A stretch of 64,000 nucleotides of DNA from contig NZ_FOND01000007.1 in the NCBI RefSeq assembly GCF_900112815.1, positions 62,001-126,000 on the forward strand, read 5' to 3'. The translations under genes were made by a program, and so were the position numbers. The stretch is from Blastococcus tunisiensis. GTDB taxonomy: Bacteria; Actinomycetota; Actinomycetes; Mycobacteriales; Geodermatophilaceae. Below, one piece after another: positions 43,318-53,880 of this stretch; position 1 is the first letter of the stretch, and each line of letters starts with the position of its first letter. The notes below the pieces were generated by a model. It was given only the letters and a program-made list of their open reading frames with translations, was not told where the DNA came from and did no database searches.

Positions 43318-44290
43318 ATGCCTCAGGCATCGCGCGCGACGCTCGCGGTGTGGTGGCAGCCGGCGTAGTGGTTCTGGCCGCGGCGCCGGCGGGGGCCGAA
43401 GCCCCGAACAAGTCCGGCGTGGACCCACGGCCCGGTTACGGCGCGCAGCGGTTTCGACCTGCAGGCCCACCGCGGGGGCATCGCGCTCACGGTCGAGAAC
43501 ACCCTGGCCGCCTTCGACCGGGCCGTGGAGCTGGGTGTGACCACCCTGGAGCTGGACGTGCAGATCACCGAGGACGGTCACGCGGTGGTCACCTACGACC
43601 GGGACCCCCAATCCGCGCAAAATGCGCGCGGACACCGTGCCCGCGTTCCCCGGCGAGCCGAGCACCCCTACGTGCCCGATGGGCGCTACATCAAGGACCT
43701 GACCCCTGCCCAGGTGCGCACCATCGACTGCGGCTCGCACACGCTGTCGGAGTTCCCCGACCAGCAGGCCAGCCCCGGCGCGCCGATTGCTGTCGGAGGT
43801 CTTCGCCCTGGCCACTGAACGGCATGCCCGCCAGGTGACGCTGGACGTGGAGACCAGGCTGGAGGCCGGCGCCCCCGAGCGGACCCCCGCCGCGGCACAG
43901 TTCGTCGAGGTCGTCGCCGGGAAGGTACGTGAGGCCGGGCTGCTGGACCAGGTCACCATCCAGTCCTTCGACTGGGTGCGCTGATGCTCATGCGCCAGGT
44001 GCAGCCTGAGCTGCCGATCGTCGCGCTGGCCAACGGGCAGCAGTTCCTGCAGGACTGGCCAGTCCGGCGCCTCACCATGGCTGGGCGCATCGACATCGAC
44101 GACTTCGGCGGGGACTTGGTCGCCGGCGGCAGAACCGGCCGACCTCGCCAACTTCGCCGGGGACTACATCTACGTGTACCAGGTCGACTCGAGTTCCGTG
44201 CGCCGGCCCTACACCCCCTCCCGTCGGGTGACGATGTCGCTCAGACCCAAACGGAGGCCCTGGGCAATCCAGGTCAGAGCGCCGAGGGAG
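43318..44290 (+). pseudogene. Decayed glycerophosphodiester phosphodiesterase
   Basis: AGGAGAGGAG precedes an ATG at 43318. A frameshift in the signal peptide, another before the core (AHRGGIALTVENTLAAFDRA, VELGVTTLELDVQITEDGHA) and more beyond it break the gene. Later pieces include RYIKDLTPAQVRTIDCGS, SEVFALATERHARQVTLDVE, LLDQVTIQSFDWV and DIDDFGGDLV. The core matches secreted glycerophosphodiesterases. The end near 44130-44290 (ANFAGDYIYVYQVDSS) may be foreign. Confidence 0.8.
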
Positions 44291-44459
44291 CACCGGGTGG
44301 CCGCACCAGCCTGGCTGCGTCCTGGCCCTCGATGAGCAGCGACCCTGACGTCACCGGACTGGGCATGCCGAGCCGACCGTCACGTCCTCTGGCGGGCGGT
44401 TGGTAGCCCTCCGATGGTTGCCTGCCCGTCCTGCGGCAGTGAGGTCGCTCGGTCGCGGC

Positions 44460-44540
44460 GCGAGTCCGTGCCGGTTTGCCCCCGTGTCGTAGGCGGCGGA
44501 GGCTAGTTCCTCGACGGTCAAGAGGAAGTTTTCTTCTCGA
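44460..44540 (-). pseudogene. RsbW-like ATPase fragment
   Basis: The minus strand encodes REENFLLTVEELASAAYDTG, which resembles CERFLLAVEELASNGLRHGG of the RsbW-like protein at 33287-33703, the region holding the ATP-binding N box. The conserved Asn is lost and nothing else of the domain is recognisable. It is a short scrap with approximate ends. Confidence 0.45.
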
Positions 44541-44624
44541 CGACTCGTCCATGTCACCAGCAGTCGGGGGCGGCCATCGATGCGCCCGCCGTGGATGGCC
44601 CAAGCGTCGGGGTTGCAAGTCTTG

Positions 44625-45689
44625 TCACGTGATGAGGTCTTCGTCGCCACCGCGGTTGATGGTCAGCTCGCCGCGTTCCTCCATGGCTCGGATGGCCGCC
44701 ACGACCTTGGCCTGCGCCTCCTCGACCGTGTGGGTGCGCACAGGACCGAGCAGATCCATCTCCTCATTGAGGTTCTCGGCGGCGCGTTCGGAGAGGTTCC
44801 GGACGACCTTGTCGCGGACGTCGGGCCGGACGCCCTTGAGGGCAGTGGCCAGGTCGTTGGCCTCGACCTCGCGCAGCACCTGCTGCAGGGAGCGGTCGTC
44901 GATGGTCACGATGTCTTCGAAGACGAACATCTGGTCGCGCACCTTGGCGGCCAGCTCGGGGTCGGTGGTGTCCAGCCACTCGAGGATGGAGCGCTCGGTG
45001 GGCCGCGGGGAGCGGTTGATGATTTCCACGAGGGTCTCGACGCCGCCGACGGTGGCCATGTCCTGGTGGGCGAGCAGCGAGCCCATCCGGCGGCCGAGCT
45101 CCTCCTCGACGAGGCGGACCATCTCTGGGGATGTCCGGTCCATCGTGGCGACGCGGTGGGCGACCGCGGCCTGCTGCTCGGGCGCGAAGCCGGAGAGCAC
45201 CTCGGCCGACTGCGCGGCGGTGAGGTGGGCGAGGACCAGCGCGATGAGTTGGGGGTGTTCGTCCTTGAGGAAGGTGACCAGCTGACGGACGTCGGCGTTG
45301 CGCAGTGAGGAGAACGGCACCTCTCGGTAGGCGGCGTTCACCCGCGCCAGCAGGTCGTCGGCCTTGTCTTCGCCCAACCCCGCCGCAAGGATTTCGCGGG
45401 CGAACTCGACCCCGCCTCGGCCGACGAACTGCTGGGCGGTCATCAGGCCGTGGAACTCGTTCATGACGTCGTCGACGTCCCGGGGCTCGACCGACCCGAG
45501 GCGCATCAGCTCGCGGGTGATCTCCTCGACCTCGCGCGGTCGCAGCTTGGCGAGGAGGACACCGGCCTCGTCTCTGCTCAGCTGGGCGAGGAAGACCGCC
45601 GCCTTGCGCAGGCCGGAGGGCTCCGGAAGCGCCACCGCGGAGGGCGGCGCGGACCCGGCCGGTGCGGGTTCGCTGCTGAGGACGGTCAC
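44625..45689 (-). CDS. fliG: Flagellar rotor-switch protein FliG
   Basis: A 354-residue FliG, the rotor protein that transmits torque from the stator and switches rotation. The N-terminal domain (about 25-120; LRKAAVFLAQLSRDEAGVLL), the middle domain with the EHPQ motif (KDEHPQLIALVLAHL near 145) and the C-terminal charged torque region (VRDQMFVFEDIVTIDDRSLQ near 255-275) are present in full. The GTG at 45689 gives the usual length. No other flagellar gene is in the window, which is odd because fliG normally lies between fliF and fliH; this is either a displaced or an extra copy. A fliG scrap lies at 9293-9355. Confidence 0.95.
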   Translation of the reverse strand: MTVLSSEPAPAGSAPPSAVALPEPSGLRKAAVFLAQLSRDEAGVLLAKLRPREVEEITRELMRLGSVEPRDVDDVMNEFHGLMTAQQFVGRGGVEFAREILAAGLGEDKADDLLARVNAAYREVPFSSLRNADVRQLVTFLKDEHPQLIALVLAHLTAAQSAEVLSGFAPEQQAAVAHRVATMDRTSPEMVRLVEEELGRRMGSLLAHQDMATVGGVETLVEIINRSPRPTERSILEWLDTTDPELAAKVRDQMFVFEDIVTIDDRSLQQVLREVEANDLATALKGVRPDVRDKVVRNLSERAAENLNEEMDLLGPVRTHTVEEAQAKVVAAIRAMEERGELTINRGGDEDLIT

Positions 45690-46125
45690 CTGGTCTTACC
45701 GAGTGCCGCTGGGATCATGCTTCCGCGCTGGGGGATGCCGGTCGTTCACGGCCATTCCTGGTGACTGGACCGAGGGGTGACGGTCGGGGGCGGGACGGCG
45801 ATCCGGGTCAGTGGCAGTCGTATCGTGTGGTCCTGTCGCGACTTCGTCAGGGGCTGGACCACGTCGTCTTCGGGGGCGCGGTGGCGCCCGGCGTTGCCCG
45901 CTCGCTGACTGTCGGTTGTTCTCTCGGCGGGCGTGGCTGTACCCGTCGACGTCTCTCGGGCAGGCTCTCCGGTGTCGGCGTGGAGCCAACCGCGCGGGAC
46001 GAGCTGCGGAGCTGCGTGGTCCATGTCGCTACACTATGGATGTTCGCGCCTACGCTGGGTAAAGCACGCCGTCCGCGGGCGATCCGTGCGCGGGGCCAGC
46101 TTCGGCGGTGATGGGGAAGATCGCT
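45690..46125. other. No gene recognised
   Basis: About 430 bases upstream of fliG and downstream of the zinc-ribbon pair. A minus-strand patch encoding RLPLTRIAVPPPTVTPR looks protein-like but has no start or domain. It should contain the fliG promoter. Confidence 0.35.
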
Positions 46126-46329
46126 TCACCGGGCACTGTGCCCGTTCTCGCCGTCGAACGGCTTACGGCGCGGTGCCTGGGTGGCGACCGGAAAGGCACA
46201 AGGGATCTCCGACGCCGGGATGCGGCAGCCGGCCGGGCAGTCGAACTCGACTGCATCGTCGCCGGTCCAGCCGACGGCGGCGGCTTGCCGACAGCGGGGG
46301 CAGGTCTCCCAGGTGACTCGTTCACTCAC
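46126..46329 (-). CDS. Small zinc-ribbon protein B
   Basis: A 67-residue protein with two metal-binding pairs, CPRC near 10-13 and CPAGC near 31-35, consistent with a single zinc ribbon, followed by a basic, flexible tail. WETCPRCRQAAAVGW and AVEFDCPAGCRIPASE are the conserved parts. Its GTG at 46329 overlaps the stop of zinc-ribbon protein A (GTGA), so the two are coupled and probably form a pair. A decayed copy of both genes in the same order lies at 14.54-14.91 kb. Function unknown; nucleic-acid or protein binding is possible. Confidence 0.7.
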   Translation of the reverse strand: MSERVTWETCPRCRQAAAVGWTGDDAVEFDCPAGCRIPASEIPCAFPVATQAPRRKPFDGENGHSAR

Positions 46330-46586
46330 GGCCGTCTCTGCACTCCCTGGCTCGGCCGGCCTGGCTCCGGGCGCCGCGGCGTGCCTGCGCCTGCCCACAT
46401 CGCCGGCGTCAGCGCGGAGGCGGTGACGCAGGCTGAGCACACCAGTGCGCCGTCGACCAGGCCGGCCAACGCAACGTATTGGGGGATGCTGATCGGTGTC
46501 CCGTCATCGGTGGTGAGAGCGCCGTCGGTGGGCTGCTTCTCGCCGCAGTGTGAGCAGATCAGGGGCCGGTGGCCGGGGGTGGTCAT
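46326..46586 (-). CDS. Small zinc-ribbon protein A
   Basis: An 86-residue protein with two Cys pairs, CSHC near 11-14 and CSAC near 50-53, around ALTTDDGTPISIPQYVALA, so one zinc ribbon with a short beta insert is likely. The C-terminal 30 residues are Pro- and Gly-rich. The ATG at 46586 has GAGG five bases upstream. It is translationally coupled to protein B downstream. The decayed copy at 14536-14700 keeps the TTxDGTPxS core, which suggests that this is the most constrained part. No function is known. Confidence 0.7.
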   Translation of the reverse strand: MTTPGHRPLICSHCGEKQPTDGALTTDDGTPISIPQYVALAGLVDGALVCSACVTASALTPAMWAGAGTPRRPEPGRPSQGVQRRP

Positions 46587-47342
46587 CGCCGCCTCACCGC
46601 CAGCGGATGGTGTGGGCCTAAGTGCTCTGCCCCGGTCCATGCAATGGGCGCAGCGTTCAACACGGGTCCAGTCGCCTCCTCGTTAGGCGGATGGATCAAG
46701 GGGGCGGTCGGCGTTCGCGCGCCGGGCGCCCCCGCCTTGCATCCTGCGCCCCTCGACTCGCGACGCGCCAGGGGATCCAGCCTGTGCCGGCCTGATTTCC
46801 GATCGAGGCGGCATATGCGTCAGCTGTGGTGGGTCCTTGGGCGTGGCGGACGCTGGAACCGAGACGGCCGCAGCGTTGTGAGGACGGTTCCTCTCCTCGG
46901 AGGCTTCGAGGGTGCGAGGGCGGCTCCGCTGGGTCGCGCGGGATTTCACACCGAAGCGCCGCCGGCGTGGTGACTCCAGGGCGGACGTCGTCCGACGCGG
47001 CGGTAGGTCGTGAGAGGGCCACAGAGGACAGACAGGCCGTACACGACCACCACAGGCGCCGTCACCTCCTCGAGGGGCCGCCGCGCCATTCTGAGGCTTC
47101 GGCGGCGTGTGCGCGGAGCCCGCCGGAGCCGTGGACACGCTTCCGATCTGCCGTGGTATCGACGCCGGAGCGTCGGCGCCCGCAGGGCAGCCTGTTCGCA
47201 ACGATTCGGGCACGCGGCATCACAGCCGGGTCGGCGGCCTCCGCAAGTCGCGCGTCTGTCACTTACGGTTCGACCACCCGCACTACGGACGGTGCGGTGG
47301 CCGGCGTGTCCCCGCGTCGGCTGTACTCAAGGATGGTGATGG
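46587..47342. other. No gene recognised
   Basis: About 755 bases with no supported gene. Long frames on both strands are Arg- and Pro-rich shadows of high GC. It should contain the promoters of the diverging zinc-ribbon pair and the gene at 47343. Confidence 0.4.
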
Positions 47343-47963
47343 ATGACTGGCGCACGCAGTCTGACCAGTGGCGACCTCCTGCTCGGCGAGCTGTGTCGAC
47401 CGAGCTGGTGGCTCGTCGGCGCGAGTGACGAGCAGCGGGAGAGGATTGTCGCGGGACCGTTCCGCGATCGCACCGACGCGGCGTGGGCGGCGAGCACGTG
47501 CGAGCCCGGGACAGCCAGCGGGGTGCGCCCGGCTCATGGCCTGCCTCGGCCCGACGGTGCCCTGGCTACCTGCTCGACTCCGGAAGACCGTGCCTGGCTT
47601 GGCCACGTCAGCGCGCAGATCGACCGGCTGCCGGAGGGCTGGGACGCCGACGTGGACGACGAGGATCCTCTCGTCACCCTGGTTCTCGAGATCACGGCGG
47701 CTTTGGCCGAGGCAGGGCTGCCGCTGCATGACCCGGCTGGTCCGACCGGCGGGGTGTGTCTGAGCCCGGAGCCGGTGTTTGACGCCGTCGTCGTTGCGTG
47801 GCGAGCCCATGACCGGTCCAGCCTGGACCAGCTCCTCGGGGTCGACACGGACGCCACCGTTCGGCAGATCATGACCCGAGCCGTCTGGGACCTTCTCTTG
47901 CTGCGCGGATTCGCCGTCGACCGCTTCGGCAGCGCCGGAAGCTGCGTCGTCCGACCGGGCTGA
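47343..47963 (+). CDS. Unknown soluble protein
   Basis: A 206-residue protein of unknown function. It is acidic and mixed alpha/beta, with a helical middle (DPLVTLVLEITAALAEAG) and a C-terminal helix (VRQIMTRAVWDLLLLRGF). No membrane segment or catalytic motif is seen. AAGG lies about ten bases before the ATG at 47343. It is a single gene converging on the thiamine operon, separated from thiD by a strong hairpin. Confidence 0.55.
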   Translation: MTGARSLTSGDLLLGELCRPSWWLVGASDEQRERIVAGPFRDRTDAAWAASTCEPGTASGVRPAHGLPRPDGALATCSTPEDRAWLGHVSAQIDRLPEGWDADVDDEDPLVTLVLEITAALAEAGLPLHDPAGPTGGVCLSPEPVFDAVVVAWRAHDRSSLDQLLGVDTDATVRQIMTRAVWDLLLLRGFAVDRFGSAGSCVVRPG

Positions 47964-47983
47964 CGCCGGCGCAGCTGCGCACC

Positions 47984-48023
47984 GACCCAGCCCCTCCCGG
48001 CTCAGGGCGGGAGGAGCTGGGTC
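47984..48023. terminator. Bidirectional terminator hairpin
   Basis: GACCCAGCCCCTCCC (47984-47998) pairs with GGGAGGAGCTGGGTC (48009-48023) with one mismatch and a ten-base loop. It sits between the convergent gene ending at 47963 and thiD, whose stop codon at 48002 lies in the loop. No U-tract. Confidence 0.7.
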
Positions 48024-48906
48024 GGGTCTACGTTCGGATCGCCGCCCACCGGGCGACGCTGACCGGACGTCGGGCCGTTTAACCTGAGAACCCCAGCAGA
48101 GCGGGTTCTGCGGTCGGCGAAGTGGTCGAGCGGTCCGTGGCCGCGGCCCAGTCGCCAGGCAGCGCCGCCGGTGATGGCTCCGGTGACGAAGTCCTTGGCA
48201 TGACCGACGGCCTGGTGCGCGTCGGAACCCGTCGCCAGGGCGGCTGCCGTCGCGGAGGCGAAGGTGCAGCCAGTGCCGTGGTTGTTGCGGGTGTCGATCC
48301 TGTGCCCACGGAGTTCGTGGACCCGATCGCCGTCCCACACGACGTCGACCGCTTCTCCGGCGACGTCGGCGACTGCGTGACCGCCCTTGACCACCACGGT
48401 GGCGGGGCCGAGGGCGCCGAGCGCCCGGGCGGCCTCCCGCTGGTCGCCGAGGGTGCGGATCACGGTGTTGAGCAGCACTTCGGCCTCGCGGAGGTTGGGG
48501 GTGAACACTGCCGCGTGCGGCAGGAGTGCGGCCAGGTAGAGCCGCTCGGCCTGCGGCTCGAGCAGCCGGTCGCCGCTGGAGGAGACCATCACCGGATCGA
48601 CGACCAACTCAGGCAGCCGGCCGCCGGCGGCGAGGTTGGCAACGGCCCGGACGATCTCGACGGTGGCGAGCATGCCGGTCTTGACCGCCGCGACGGGGAG
48701 GTCGTCGAGCACCGCCTCGACCTGGGCGAGGACGAAGTCGGCCGGCACCGGGTGGATAGCGCGGACGCCCTGGGTGTTCTGCGCGGTGAGCGCGGTGACC
48801 GCCGAGGTGCCGTAGACGCCGAGCGCGGCGAAGGTCTTCAGGTCGGCCTGGACGCCGGCGCCGCCGCTGGAGTCCGAGCCGGCGATGGTGAGTGCGACGG
48901 GCGGGG

Positions 48907-48910
<4 letters not shown>
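48002..48910 (-). CDS. thiD: Hydroxymethylpyrimidine (phosphate) kinase
   Basis: A 302-residue ThiD, which phosphorylates hydroxymethylpyrimidine and then its phosphate to give the pyrophosphate used by ThiE. Ribokinase-fold signatures are present: [20 protein letters not shown] at the N-terminus, VKTGML near 95, [12 protein letters not shown] near 120 and the anion-hole motif [12 protein letters not shown] near 215 with its catalytic region. The C-terminal 40 residues are a variable extension. Its ATG overlaps the stop of the preceding thiE-like gene. It is the last gene of the thiamine operon and its end lies inside the terminator hairpin. Confidence 0.95.
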
Positions 48911-50511
<1,601 letters not shown>

Positions 50512-50516
50512 CTCGA

Positions 50517-51626
50517 TCACCTCCGGAACCGGTCGACGGTGAAGGGCTCGGCGAGCTCGGGCAGGGTGCCGGTAGTCAGCAGCTCGGCGATCGCCTCGCC
50601 GGTCACCGGCGCCAGCAGCACACCGTTGCGGTAGTGGCCGGTGGCCAGCACCAGGCCGGGCAGGCCCGAGGGTCCGAGCACGGGCGCGTTGTCCGGGCTG
50701 CCGGGTCGCCACCGGGCGAGCGTCTCGACCAGCTCCAGCTCGCTGACTCCCGGAACGACGTCGATCGCGTCGTGCAGCAGGTCGTGCACGCCGCCGGCGG
50801 TGACTGCTGTGTCGAAGCCGCGGTCCTCGACGGTGGCGCCGACGACCAGGCGATCGCCGGCGTAGGGCACCAGGTAGACCTGTCGCCCCCGCACGAGCGC
50901 GCGCACGGTGCCGGCGAGCAGGCCGGCGGCGCCGCGCAGCCGCAGGATCTGGCCCTTGACCGGTCGCACGGGCAGCGGCGGCACCCCCGGCAGTGAGGCG
51001 CTGTGCGCGCCGAGGGCCAGGACGACGACGTCGCCGGTCAGTTCCTGGCCGCCGGCCAGCCGCAGCCCGGTGGCCCGCCCGCTCTCGACCCGCACCGCCT
51101 CGGTCCGTGCGCGCACCATCCGAACCCCGGCGCCCGCCGCGGCGGCCAGCATCGCCCGGTGCAGCGCCCGCGGGTCGACCGAGTGGTCGCCGGGTACGTG
51201 CAGGCCGCCGCGCACCCGCGGGCTCAGGGACGGCTCCTGGCGGCGGGACTCGCGCCCGGTCAGCCGCTCGGCGTCGAGTCCGAGCTCCTGCTGGAAGGTG
51301 TGCAGCGCGGACAGGGCGCGCATGTCGTCCTCGTCGAAGCCCACCACCAGGGTTCCGGCGGTGCGCAGCCCCACCTCGACGCCGGAGGCCTGCGCCAGCT
51401 CGGCGGCGAAGCCGGGATAGCGCTGCAGCGAGGCCCGGCACAGCTGCAGCAGCGGCTCCTCGCCGTAGGCGGCCTCGGTCACCGGCGCCAGCATCCCGGC
51501 CGCGGCGAAGGAGGCCCCGGTGCCGGAAGCCTCGTCGACGACGGTCACCGACAGTCCGCGCTGCGCGCACCGCCAGGCCACGGCCAGCCCGATCAGGCCG
51601 CCGCCGGCGACCGCGATCTCGGTCAC
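50517..51626 (-). CDS. thiO: Glycine oxidase ThiO
   Basis: A 369-residue FAD-dependent glycine oxidase that supplies dehydroglycine for the thiazole ring. The N-terminal dinucleotide-binding motif is AVAGGGLIGLAVAWRCAQRG with VVDEASGTGASFAAAGML downstream; GLHVPGDHSVDPRALHRAM and PVKGQILRL belong to the substrate domain, and GHYRNGVLLAPVTGEAIAEL near the C-terminus to the FAD site, as in other ThiO proteins. The GTG at 51626 overlaps the thiE stop. A ThiO instead of ThiH fits an aerobic organism. Confidence 0.96.
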   Translation of the reverse strand: MTEIAVAGGGLIGLAVAWRCAQRGLSVTVVDEASGTGASFAAAGMLAPVTEAAYGEEPLLQLCRASLQRYPGFAAELAQASGVEVGLRTAGTLVVGFDEDDMRALSALHTFQQELGLDAERLTGRESRRQEPSLSPRVRGGLHVPGDHSVDPRALHRAMLAAAAGAGVRMVRARTEAVRVESGRATGLRLAGGQELTGDVVVLALGAHSASLPGVPPLPVRPVKGQILRLRGAAGLLAGTVRALVRGRQVYLVPYAGDRLVVGATVEDRGFDTAVTAGGVHDLLHDAIDVVPGVSELELVETLARWRPGSPDNAPVLGPSGLPGLVLATGHYRNGVLLAPVTGEAIAELLTTGTLPELAEPFTVDRFRR

Positions 51627-52393
51627 CGGGGCGCCGACCGGGGGACGCGGGCGGCCGGCGGCGGGCCTGGTTCCGGGCGCCGCGGCCGGCCCTGCGGTGC
51701 CGCGACCAGCGCCGCCAGCAGCGCCCGGGTGACCGTTCCCGGGTCGGGTGCGTCGGACACGGCGGAGACGACGGCCACTCCGGACGCGCCGGCCGCCAGC
51801 AACGCAGGGATCCGGTCGGGGGTGATGCCGCCGATGGCGATCACCGGAACGGCGACCGCCGCCGCGACCGCCGCGATCCCGTCGACACCCAGCGGGGCCG
51901 GCAACCCGGTCTTGGTCACGGTGGAGAAGGCCGGGCCCACGCCGAGGTAGTCCGCGCCTGCCTGCACCAGCTCGGCGGCGGTCGCGGCGGTGCGCGCCGT
52001 ACCTCCGAGCAGATGGTTGGGGCCGGCGATCGACCGCGCCGCGGCCACCGGCAGGTCGCCGGCGCCCAGGTGGGTGCCCGCCGCGCCGACCGCGAGCGCA
52101 ATGTCGACCCGGTCGTCGACGATGCACGTCGCTCCCCGCCGCGCGCAGACCTCCGCGACCCGGGCGGCGAAGTCGTACAGCGCCAGGTCCGGGCAGAACT
52201 TCACCCGGACCTGCACGATCCGGGCGCCGGCCGCCACCGCCGCGGAGACGACACCGAGGGCGTCCCTGCCCTGACGGGCGTCGGTGAGGACGTGCAGTCC
52301 GCCGATCCGGCGGCGAACCTCCACCGCCCGGTCCGGGCCGATCGGAAGCGCGGAGCCGGTTCGGCCGGCGGCGCTCTTTCGGTGGCCTGTCAC
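51623..52393 (-). CDS. thiE: Thiamine-phosphate synthase
   Basis: A 256-residue ThiE that joins pyrimidine pyrophosphate and thiazole phosphate to thiamine phosphate. The TIM-barrel motifs are ARIVQVRVKFCPDLALYDFA, CIVDDRVDIALAVGAAGTHL, GAGDLPV, YLGVGPAFSTVTKTGLPAPL and VIAIGGITPDRI, in the expected order. The usual Gln-x-Arg-x-Lys at the pyrophosphate site is present as QVRVK. About 30 extra residues at each end are low-complexity extensions. The GTG at 52393 overlaps the cytX stop and its stop overlaps the thiO start. Confidence 0.95.
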   Translation of the reverse strand: MTGHRKSAAGRTGSALPIGPDRAVEVRRRIGGLHVLTDARQGRDALGVVSAAVAAGARIVQVRVKFCPDLALYDFAARVAEVCARRGATCIVDDRVDIALAVGAAGTHLGAGDLPVAAARSIAGPNHLLGGTARTAATAAELVQAGADYLGVGPAFSTVTKTGLPAPLGVDGIAAVAAAVAVPVIAIGGITPDRIPALLAAGASGVAVVSAVSDAPDPGTVTRALLAALVAAPQGRPRRPEPGPPPAARVPRSAPR

Positions 52394-53766
52394 CGGAGGG
52401 CCTCGGACTGGGCGACCGGGGACCGTGCCCGGCGGCGGGCGGACAGCCCGCCGGGCAGACAGACCAGCGTGGTCAGTGCCGCGGCCACCGCGAGGCTGAC
52501 CAGCGACGCGGACCAGCCGTTGGCCGGGTCGATGCCCAGGTCGGCCTGGCGGGCGGCCCACCACGACGTCCAGCCCCCGCCCGGTCCGGGAAAGAAGGTC
52601 GGCAGCGTCAGCTGGTAGGCCCCGAAACCGGTCGCCCACGCCAGGAGCAGCGCCGGGCGCGCCGGCGCGGTGTCGGACACATCCCAGCGGCCGCGCGGCA
52701 GCAGCCAGTAGGCGACCACGAAGACCCCGAGCAGCGGAACGAACACCGCGCCGATCAGGAAGAGGAAGGGTTCGTAGGCGACCAGGTCGGCCATCAGCGC
52801 CAGCCCGGTGGCAAGCACCCCGACGAGCACGGCCAGCACCCGGCGGTCCAGCCGGGCGACCACGTTCTGCGCCGACACCGCCGTGGAGTAGATGTTGGCG
52901 AACGCCTCGTCGACCTCCACCACCAGCAGCACCAGGACGGCCAGCAGCCCGAGCGGAACGGCCAGCAGCGCGTCCACGACGTCCAGACCGCCTCGTCCGT
53001 AGGCGACCAGCGCCAGCGCGCCGAGGGTGAACAGGGCGATGGTGGCGGCGCCGTAGCCAGCCGTGGCGCCCACGAACGCGTCCCGCCCGCGCCGGACGTG
53101 CCGCGTGTAGTCCGCCGCCAGTGGGAACCACGACACCGGCAGCGCGATCACGATGTCGGCCGCCGTCCAGAACGATCCAGCCCCGCCCTCGGTCACCGCC
53201 GGCAGCGGCTCGGACAACACCTGGATGTACAGGTAGACGATCGCGGCCAGCGCCGCCCACACCGCATACCGCGCCAGCACCCGCACCGCGCCCAGCGGGC
53301 GCAGCGCCATCAGCGTGGCCATCGCGCCGGCCCCCAGCACGAACGGCCAGCGCGGTGCATCCAGCGCCCGGGAGGCGGCCTCGGCGATGATCCACACCTC
53401 GAAGGCGGCCCAGCCCACGCACTGCACGAGATTGAAGGCGGTGGGCAGGAACGACGTCCGCCGACCCAGCAGCCCCCGCATCAGCACCATCGCCGGCACG
53501 CCCTCGCGAGCGCCGGCCGCCGCCCCCAGGCCCAGCAACACCGACCCGATCACCGCACCGACCACGATCGCGCCGATCGTCACCGACAGCGAGCGGTCGA
53601 AGAGGACCACGTAGGTGGCTGCCACCGGCAGCAGCAGGCTGATCCCCAGGCTGCCCCACAGCCCCGCCGTGTCCCACCGGCCCAGCGTCCGCGGCGGCGC
53701 TGGGGAGAGCGTGAGCGGTGCGTCCCCCGATGACGTGGTGGCACCCACAGCGCCGAACCTGCTCAT
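52390..53766 (-). CDS. cytX: Hydroxymethylpyrimidine transporter CytX
   Basis: A 458-residue NCS1-family nucleobase-cation symporter with about 12 membrane helices. WGSLGISLLLPVAATYVVLF near residue 35 starts helix 1, NLVQCVGWAAFEVWIIAEAA near 112-131 and PVSWFPLAADYTRHVRRGRD near 208 are family motifs. CytX members in thiamine operons are thought to import hydroxymethylpyrimidine. It is the first gene after the TPP riboswitch; GGGAG five bases before the ATG lies in the 3' end of the aptamer. The operon has no thiC, so import of the pyrimidine would feed ThiD directly. Confidence 0.93.
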   Translation of the reverse strand: MSRFGAVGATTSSGDAPLTLSPAPPRTLGRWDTAGLWGSLGISLLLPVAATYVVLFDRSLSVTIGAIVVGAVIGSVLLGLGAAAGAREGVPAMVLMRGLLGRRTSFLPTAFNLVQCVGWAAFEVWIIAEAASRALDAPRWPFVLGAGAMATLMALRPLGAVRVLARYAVWAALAAIVYLYIQVLSEPLPAVTEGGAGSFWTAADIVIALPVSWFPLAADYTRHVRRGRDAFVGATAGYGAATIALFTLGALALVAYGRGGLDVVDALLAVPLGLLAVLVLLVVEVDEAFANIYSTAVSAQNVVARLDRRVLAVLVGVLATGLALMADLVAYEPFLFLIGAVFVPLLGVFVVAYWLLPRGRWDVSDTAPARPALLLAWATGFGAYQLTLPTFFPGPGGGWTSWWAARQADLGIDPANGWSASLVSLAVAAALTTLVCLPGGLSARRRARSPVAQSEALR

Positions 53767-53771
53767 GATCG

Positions 53772-53858
53772 CTCCCTACGCCGGCATTACCCGGTCAGGT
53801 TCCAGCGGTCGGCGGCACAGTCAGCCGCCCTCTCAGCCCGGTTCCTCCGAGCTCCCGC
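53772..53858 (-). ncRNA. TPP riboswitch (THI box)
   Basis: Read on the minus strand the leader has the conserved aptamer elements in order: GCGGGAGCTCGG, GGGCTGAGAGGG, a variable stem, CGCTGGAACCTGACCGGG and TAATGCCGGCGTAGGGAGC. The last part contains the ribosome binding site GGGAG of cytX, so thiamine pyrophosphate probably blocks translation and the coupled genes behind it. Confidence 0.95.
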
Positions 53859-53880
53859 ACATCGCGCCCGTAGCCTAACC

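Noticed and set aside
44419-44506. Short plus-strand frame with CPSCG resembling a zinc ribbon
   Set aside because: Only one Cys pair, no ribosome binding site, and overlap with an RsbW-like fragment on the other strand.
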